Positions 17,004-20,163 of a stretch of DNA of 20,163 bases are shown here, one piece after another (position 1 is the first letter of the stretch; every line of letters starts with the position of its first letter). The translations under genes and the position numbers were made by a program. The stretch is from an uncultured Myxococcales bacterium (lineage in GTDB: Bacteria > Myxococcota_A > UBA9042). The notes beneath the pieces are model-generated. The model made no database searches. It saw only the letters and a list, made by a program, of their open reading frames with translations, and was not told the origin of the DNA. The stretch lies in contig CALGHC010000548.1 of NCBI GenBank assembly GCA_937915965.1, forward strand, positions 1 to 20,163, in the 5' to 3' direction.

Positions 17004-19752
17004 GGGGCGTTCCTTGCCGATTGGACGGATCGCCGCCGGGGCCCTTGGGGTCCTTGCGACCGCCGCGATCGCGGCGGTCGTCGGGACCCGACCTGCCGGC
17101 GCCATGTTTGCCGGTGCCGAGGCCGCCGCGGCGCAGCTCCTCGAGGGTCTGTTCGAGGCGCAATACGCGCTCCTCGACGGGTAGCTTGGCTCCCAACTCG
17201 GCGGCGAAGCGGCGCATCCGGTCGGCAAGCGAGAGATGAACTTCGCGGTCGGCAGCGTCGAGGAGGGCGCGCCGGGAGGCGGGGTCACCGAGGTGGGCGA
17301 TGGCCTGGGCGATCGCGCCGCGCAGGCGCGTGTCGGGTTCGCGGATCATGCTCTCGAGAAACCCGCGCACGGCGTCGCGGCGGCCCGGGACGCGGCTGGC
17401 CCACTCGGCCAGTGCGAGCGCTGCCTGCGCCCGCAGCAGCTTGGAGTGGCCCGGACCGGCGGCCTTCCACAGCCGGGCGAGGTCGGCGCCACGACCGTAG
17501 CGGGCCAGCAGAGAGAGGGCGTGACCCTGGACGACGTCGTGCTGTGAGGGCCAGCCGGTCGCCTGGGTGATGAGCGACAGCGCGCGCTGCCGATCGATGC
17601 CGAACAGAGCCGCCAGGGCAGCCTTCTGCACGACGTGGGATCGGTCCCGACGGGCCGCTTTCTCCAGATCCGCCCAGGTCGCCGGGTCAAAGTGCCGGGC
17701 CAGCGCCTCCGCAGCAGCAGCGCGTACCTTCGACTCCGGGTCCGTGGCGAGGGCCTTTACGAGAGCCGGGCCTGCGGCGGCCCGTGGCGCCGCACCCAAT
17801 ACGGAGGCGGCCTCGGCGCGCACGTGCCGCGCGGGATCGCTCGCGAGCGCTCGGATCAGCGCGGAGACGCCGCGTTGCTGGCCAACGACCGACTTGAGGC
17901 TGCGCACGGCGCGCAGGCGCACGTCGGCGCGCTTGCCGTGGTCGCGCATCGCGGCGAGGACGTCGACGCCGGCTTCGATCTGCCAGTCGACCAGCAGAGC
18001 CATGCGCGGATCGATCTCGATGACCTCTGGGCGAGTCGCTGCGGCCAAGGTCCACTCGCCGAGGCGCTCGTTGAGGCGGAAGACGTGCTGGGTCGCCACC
18101 GCCGTCGGCGTGGTGCGCACTGCGATCTCGATCGGCAGGTCGAACGCCGGAGCCGCCACCGTGATGGGCTGACGCTGGGCGAAGTGAATCCGCAAGGTGC
18201 GATTGGCGGCGTCGTATCGAATTCTGGCGCGGATCTGGGGATGACCTGGGCGCCGCAGCCAACGGTCAAACAGACCCCGTAGGCTTTGCCCAGTGGCCGA
18301 CTCCAGGGCGCGGCGCAGGTCGTCGGTCTCGACGCTGGAGAAGGCATAATCGCGCAGCATCGCCGTGATGGCGGCGTCGAAGGGTGCCGCGCCGAGCTGC
18401 TCGCGCAGCATGTGCAAGACCCAAGCGCCCTTGCTGTAGCTGTGCCGATCAAAGAGCTGGCCTGGGTGCCCATAGCGATCGCTGACGATCGGCCGGCTGT
18501 AGACCTCCCTGGTTTCCGTAAAGACAGCGGTCCGCGCGCGGTCCATCGCCTCGTCGAAGCGGTCCTCGCCATGCGCATGGCGCTGCCAGAGCTTCTCGTA
18601 GAAAGTAGCGAAGCCCTCATTCAACCAGATGTCTGCCCAGGTCCGGCAGGTCACGCGATCGCCAAACCACTGGTGGGCGAGCTCGTGGGCGGCGAGGCCC
18701 TCGGCGTCCCAGTCGAGCGCCGAACGCTCGTTGGGCACGGCCCGCGCGGTGAGCGATGCCAGGGTGACGTTCTCCATGCCGCCCATCGGAAAGGACTCGA
18801 CCAGGGCCTGACCGTAGCTGGGCCAGGGGTAGGCGACAGCCAGCTGCCTGTCGAAGAAATCCAGCATATCAGGAACTTTCGCGTAGGCGCGTACCGCGTC
18901 CTTGTTCTCCCGGCTGAGGGTCCAGGTCGAGATGCGCACTTTCGGGTGAGGGTGGACCGCTTCGACAAACGGTCCGGCCAGCAAGCTGAGCAGATAGACC
19001 GGGTGCGGCTTGTCGAGGCGGTAGCTGGTGGTCGCCCACTGGTCCTCGACCCGCCGTTCGATCTGCACCCCGTTCGACAAGACGACCATCGACGCTGGCG
19101 CGGTGGCGGTCACCGTCCAGGTCATTCTCTCGTCGGGGTCATCGGGACAGGGGATCCAGTGGCGCGCCTCGCTTGTTTCGCCCTGGCTCCACAGATGCCA
19201 GGGGCGGCGCGGCTCGTCGGCGTCAGGCCCAACGACATAGAGGCCCTTGCGGGGCGTCGCCTTGTAGCGAATGCGCAAGTGGAATGGGGTCGCGGCGTTG
19301 CCGACGCGCAGCGCGAATCGCAGCGTGTCGCCGTTGCGCTCGAACGCCGCCGGCGACGAGGTAGCCGCGTCGATCCACAGCGCTTCGACGACATCGAGGT
19401 CAACGGCGGCGAGCTCGAGGTGATCGGTCTGTCGGACGACCACGCCCTGATAGTCGACATAACCCTCGACCGACCGACGGGCCAGATCGAGAGAGACACG
19501 CAGGTCCATGTGACGGATGTCGATCATGCGATCGCGCGGCTCGTGCCGCGGCAGGCTGCCATCCAAGAAGCGCGGCGAGGGCTTCTTGGCCGACGAGGGA
19601 ACTGCAAAGGCTGATGACGGCGCCGCGACGAGCGAGGTCAGTGCGGGCAGCGCGGCCGAGGCGACCAGGACGAGCGGGGCGACCAGGGCGACCATTGCCG
19701 CTCGCGGTTTCAGGGCGCTGCGCGGTTGGCGAGATGGCGGTGTCCAGGTCAT
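16978..19752 (-). CDS. Secreted M1-family zinc aminopeptidase with C-terminal HEAT-like repeats
   Basis: The 924-residue enzyme should remove N-terminal residues from peptides in the periplasm or outside the cell. The ATG at 19752 is chosen because it starts a good Sec signal peptide (Arg/Lys n-region, Ala/Leu/Val core about 20-45, cleavage near AFA at 50) and has GGAG 10 nt upstream. Residues 70-255 form the N-terminal beta domain. The catalytic domain has the exopeptidase motif GGMEN at 324-328 (usually GAMEN), the zinc site HELAH at 356-360 with Glu379 exactly 18 residues on, and Tyr439 in YSKGAWVLHML as the likely transition-state stabiliser, so all key residues are present. After a beta-sandwich (about 505-600), residues 600-850 are HEAT-like helical repeats rich in Ala and Arg. 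The last 50 residues are Gly/Arg/Pro-rich and overlap the next gene. It is probably first in an operon with the solute-binding protein and TlpA-like genes. Confidence 0.92.
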   Translation of the reverse strand: MTWTPPSRQPRSALKPRAAMVALVAPLVLVASAALPALTSLVAAPSSAFAVPSSAKKPSPRFLDGSLPRHEPRDRMIDIRHMDLRVSLDLARRSVEGYVDYQGVVVRQTDHLELAAVDLDVVEALWIDAATSSPAAFERNGDTLRFALRVGNAATPFHLRIRYKATPRKGLYVVGPDADEPRRPWHLWSQGETSEARHWIPCPDDPDERMTWTVTATAPASMVVLSNGVQIERRVEDQWATTSYRLDKPHPVYLLSLLAGPFVEAVHPHPKVRISTWTLSRENKDAVRAYAKVPDMLDFFDRQLAVAYPWPSYGQALVESFPMGGMENVTLASLTARAVPNERSALDWDAEGLAAHELAHQWFGDRVTCRTWADIWLNEGFATFYEKLWQRHAHGEDRFDEAMDRARTAVFTETREVYSRPIVSDRYGHPGQLFDRHSYSKGAWVLHMLREQLGAAPFDAAITAMLRDYAFSSVETDDLRRALESATGQSLRGLFDRWLRRPGHPQIRARIRYDAANRTLRIHFAQRQPITVAAPAFDLPIEIAVRTTPTAVATQHVFRLNERLGEWTLAAATRPEVIEIDPRMALLVDWQIEAGVDVLAAMRDHGKRADVRLRAVRSLKSVVGQQRGVSALIRALASDPARHVRAEAASVLGAAPRAAAGPALVKALATDPESKVRAAAAEALARHFDPATWADLEKAARRDRSHVVQKAALAALFGIDRQRALSLITQATGWPSQHDVVQGHALSLLARYGRGADLARLWKAAGPGHSKLLRAQAALALAEWASRVPGRRDAVRGFLESMIREPDTRLRGAIAQAIAHLGDPASRRALLDAADREVHLSLADRMRRFAAELGAKLPVEERVLRLEQTLEELRRGGLGTGKHGAGRSGPDDRRDRGGRKDPKGPGGDPSNRQGTPHAPPATGS

Positions 19753-19760
19753 GGCGGGCA

Positions 19761-19820
19761 GGCTCCGGTACAGGCGGCTCCGGTACAGACGGCTCCGGTA
19801 CAAGCGGCTCCGGTACAAGC
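19761..19820. repeat. Tandem repeat, 15 bp x 4, in the leader of the aminopeptidase gene
   Basis: Units at 19761-19775, 19776-19790, 19791-19805 and 19806-19820 read GGCTCCGGTACAAGC with one to two changes in the two units nearest the gene. On the minus strand each unit carries CCGGAG, so the copy nearest the ATG at 19752 supplies the ribosome site and three more such sites stand in tandem behind it. Confidence 0.9.
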
Positions 19821-19830
19821 GGGGCCGTCG

Positions 19831-19859
19831 AACATAGCAGCCCGTGCCGTCTGTGTGGA
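19831..19859 (-). promoter_or_regulatory. Candidate promoter of the aminopeptidase operon
   Basis: On the minus strand TCCACA (19859-19854) is followed after 17 nt by TATGTT (19836-19831), each matching four of six sigma70 positions. The -10 is part of GCTATGTT, a variant of the recurring GCTATNYT. Transcription would start near 19824, so the 15-bp repeat array would make up most of the mRNA leader. Confidence 0.35.
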
Positions 19860-19906
19860 GCCACCGCGCGACGACTGCCGCTCGGTAGTCGACCGGGCAG
19901 CGGCCG

Positions 19907-19914
19907 GCTATGCT
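19907..19914 (+). promoter_or_regulatory. -10-like element GCTATGCT upstream of the right-edge lipoprotein
   Basis: GCTATGCT lies about 98 bp before the ATG at 20012 and is identical, with one further G on the left, to the element upstream of tamB. No convincing -35 hexamer is seen at 16-18 bp. Confidence 0.25.
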
Positions 19915-19942
19915 GCTGGCGTCCTCGCCGACGCGGCCGAGG

Positions 19943-19987
19943 ATCGCCCGGGTCGCCCGGATCGCCCGGATCGCCCGGGTCGCCCAA
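19943..19987. repeat. Tandem repeat, 9 bp x 5, in the leader of the right-edge lipoprotein gene
   Basis: Five adjacent units of (A/G)TCGCCCGG run from 19943; the last ends in AA in place of GG. The array sits between the -10-like element at 19907 and the ribosome site at 20001. Confidence 0.85.
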
Positions 19988-20011
19988 GGATGAGGATAGA
20001 GAGGAGTCGCC

Positions 20012-20163
20012 ATGCAGCCTTCCAAAGCCGCACACTTGATCCTGACTGTTGGAGTCGTGGCTGCGTCGTTCGGCTGCCGCCGCGATGTCGCACCCGCGGA
20101 GCCGACCAACGCGGCGACAGCAGCGGGGAGCGCGACAGCAGACCGGGCCGCCGCAGACCCGGC
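20012..20163 (+). CDS. Putative lipoprotein, N-terminus only
   Basis: The ATG at 20012 follows GAGGAG (20001-20006) by 5 nt and the frame stays open to the right edge (50 codons seen). Residues 1-21 look like a lipoprotein signal peptide (Lys5, core AHLILTVGVVAAS) with Cys22 in SFGC, a less usual lipobox because of Phe at -2. An Ala/Thr/Pro-rich linker follows. The functional domain lies outside the window and no family can be named. It is divergent from the aminopeptidase gene across 259 bp. Confidence 0.7.
   Translation, partial: MQPSKAAHLILTVGVVAASFGCRRDVAPAEPTNAATAAGSATADRAAADP

Noticed and set aside
17004..17288. N-terminal extension of the solute-binding protein to 17288
   Set aside because: It would place the lipoprotein signal peptide internally and overlap the aminopeptidase by over 300 bp; the ATG at 17003 has a good ribosome site.
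19753..20109. N-terminal extension of the aminopeptidase to 20109
   Set aside because: It would bury the signal peptide 120 residues inside the protein and translate the repeat array; the ATG at 19752 gives a normal signal peptide and ribosome site.

Overview
The window is GC-rich, gene-dense and looks like a Gram-negative delta-type proteobacterium (Myxococcota, Bradymonadota or a relative). The evidence is giant cysteine-repeat lipoproteins of the CDDGNPCT...D.CDP..GC type, MopE-type metal-binding motifs, a TamB/Omp85 outer-membrane assembly operon with an expanded POTRA region, and long secreted enzymes with Ala/Pro/Gly-rich linkers. No RNA gene, insertion sequence, phage gene or CRISPR array was seen. 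The lineage is an inference from protein style, not from a marker gene.

Layout. (1) 1-3404, minus: a cysteine-rich lipoprotein of at least 1,134 residues, cut by the left window edge. (2) 3405-3882: a divergent control region with a pair of palindromes 21 bp apart and a sigma70-like promoter for the next gene. (3) 3883-5871, plus: a 662-residue cysteine-rich lipoprotein with two MopE motifs and the same repeat family. (4) 6212-14295, plus: a two-gene operon, a TamB-like translocation protein followed through an ATGA overlap by an Omp85 (TamA/BamA-type) barrel protein with six or seven POTRA-like segments. (5) 14343-19752, minus: a probable operon read from right to left, with a secreted M1 zinc aminopeptidase carrying HEAT-like repeats, a family 5 solute-binding lipoprotein overlapping it by 26 bp, then a membrane-anchored TlpA-like thioredoxin-fold protein. 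(6) 20012 to the right edge, plus: the start of another lipoprotein, divergent from the aminopeptidase.

Every recognisable product belongs to the cell envelope. The Cys-repeat lipoproteins are probably displayed on the cell surface or in the periplasm, TamB/Omp85 inserts or transports outer-membrane material, and the minus-strand operon suggests periplasmic peptide trimming, peptide capture and thiol redox work. No direct functional link between the blocks is shown by the sequence.

The least expected signals are fine-scale. Short tandem arrays of unrelated units (9, 12, 13, 15, 15 and 24 bp) recur in gaps and linkers, two of them in the leaders of the divergent 7/8 gene pair. An octamer GCTATNYT recurs at -10-like positions upstream of four genes. 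In the giant repeat protein, one repeat has lost its first and its last cysteine together, which suggests which cysteines pair. None of this amounts to a proven new system; the best candidate for one is the divergent Cys-repeat lipoprotein pair and its shared control region.
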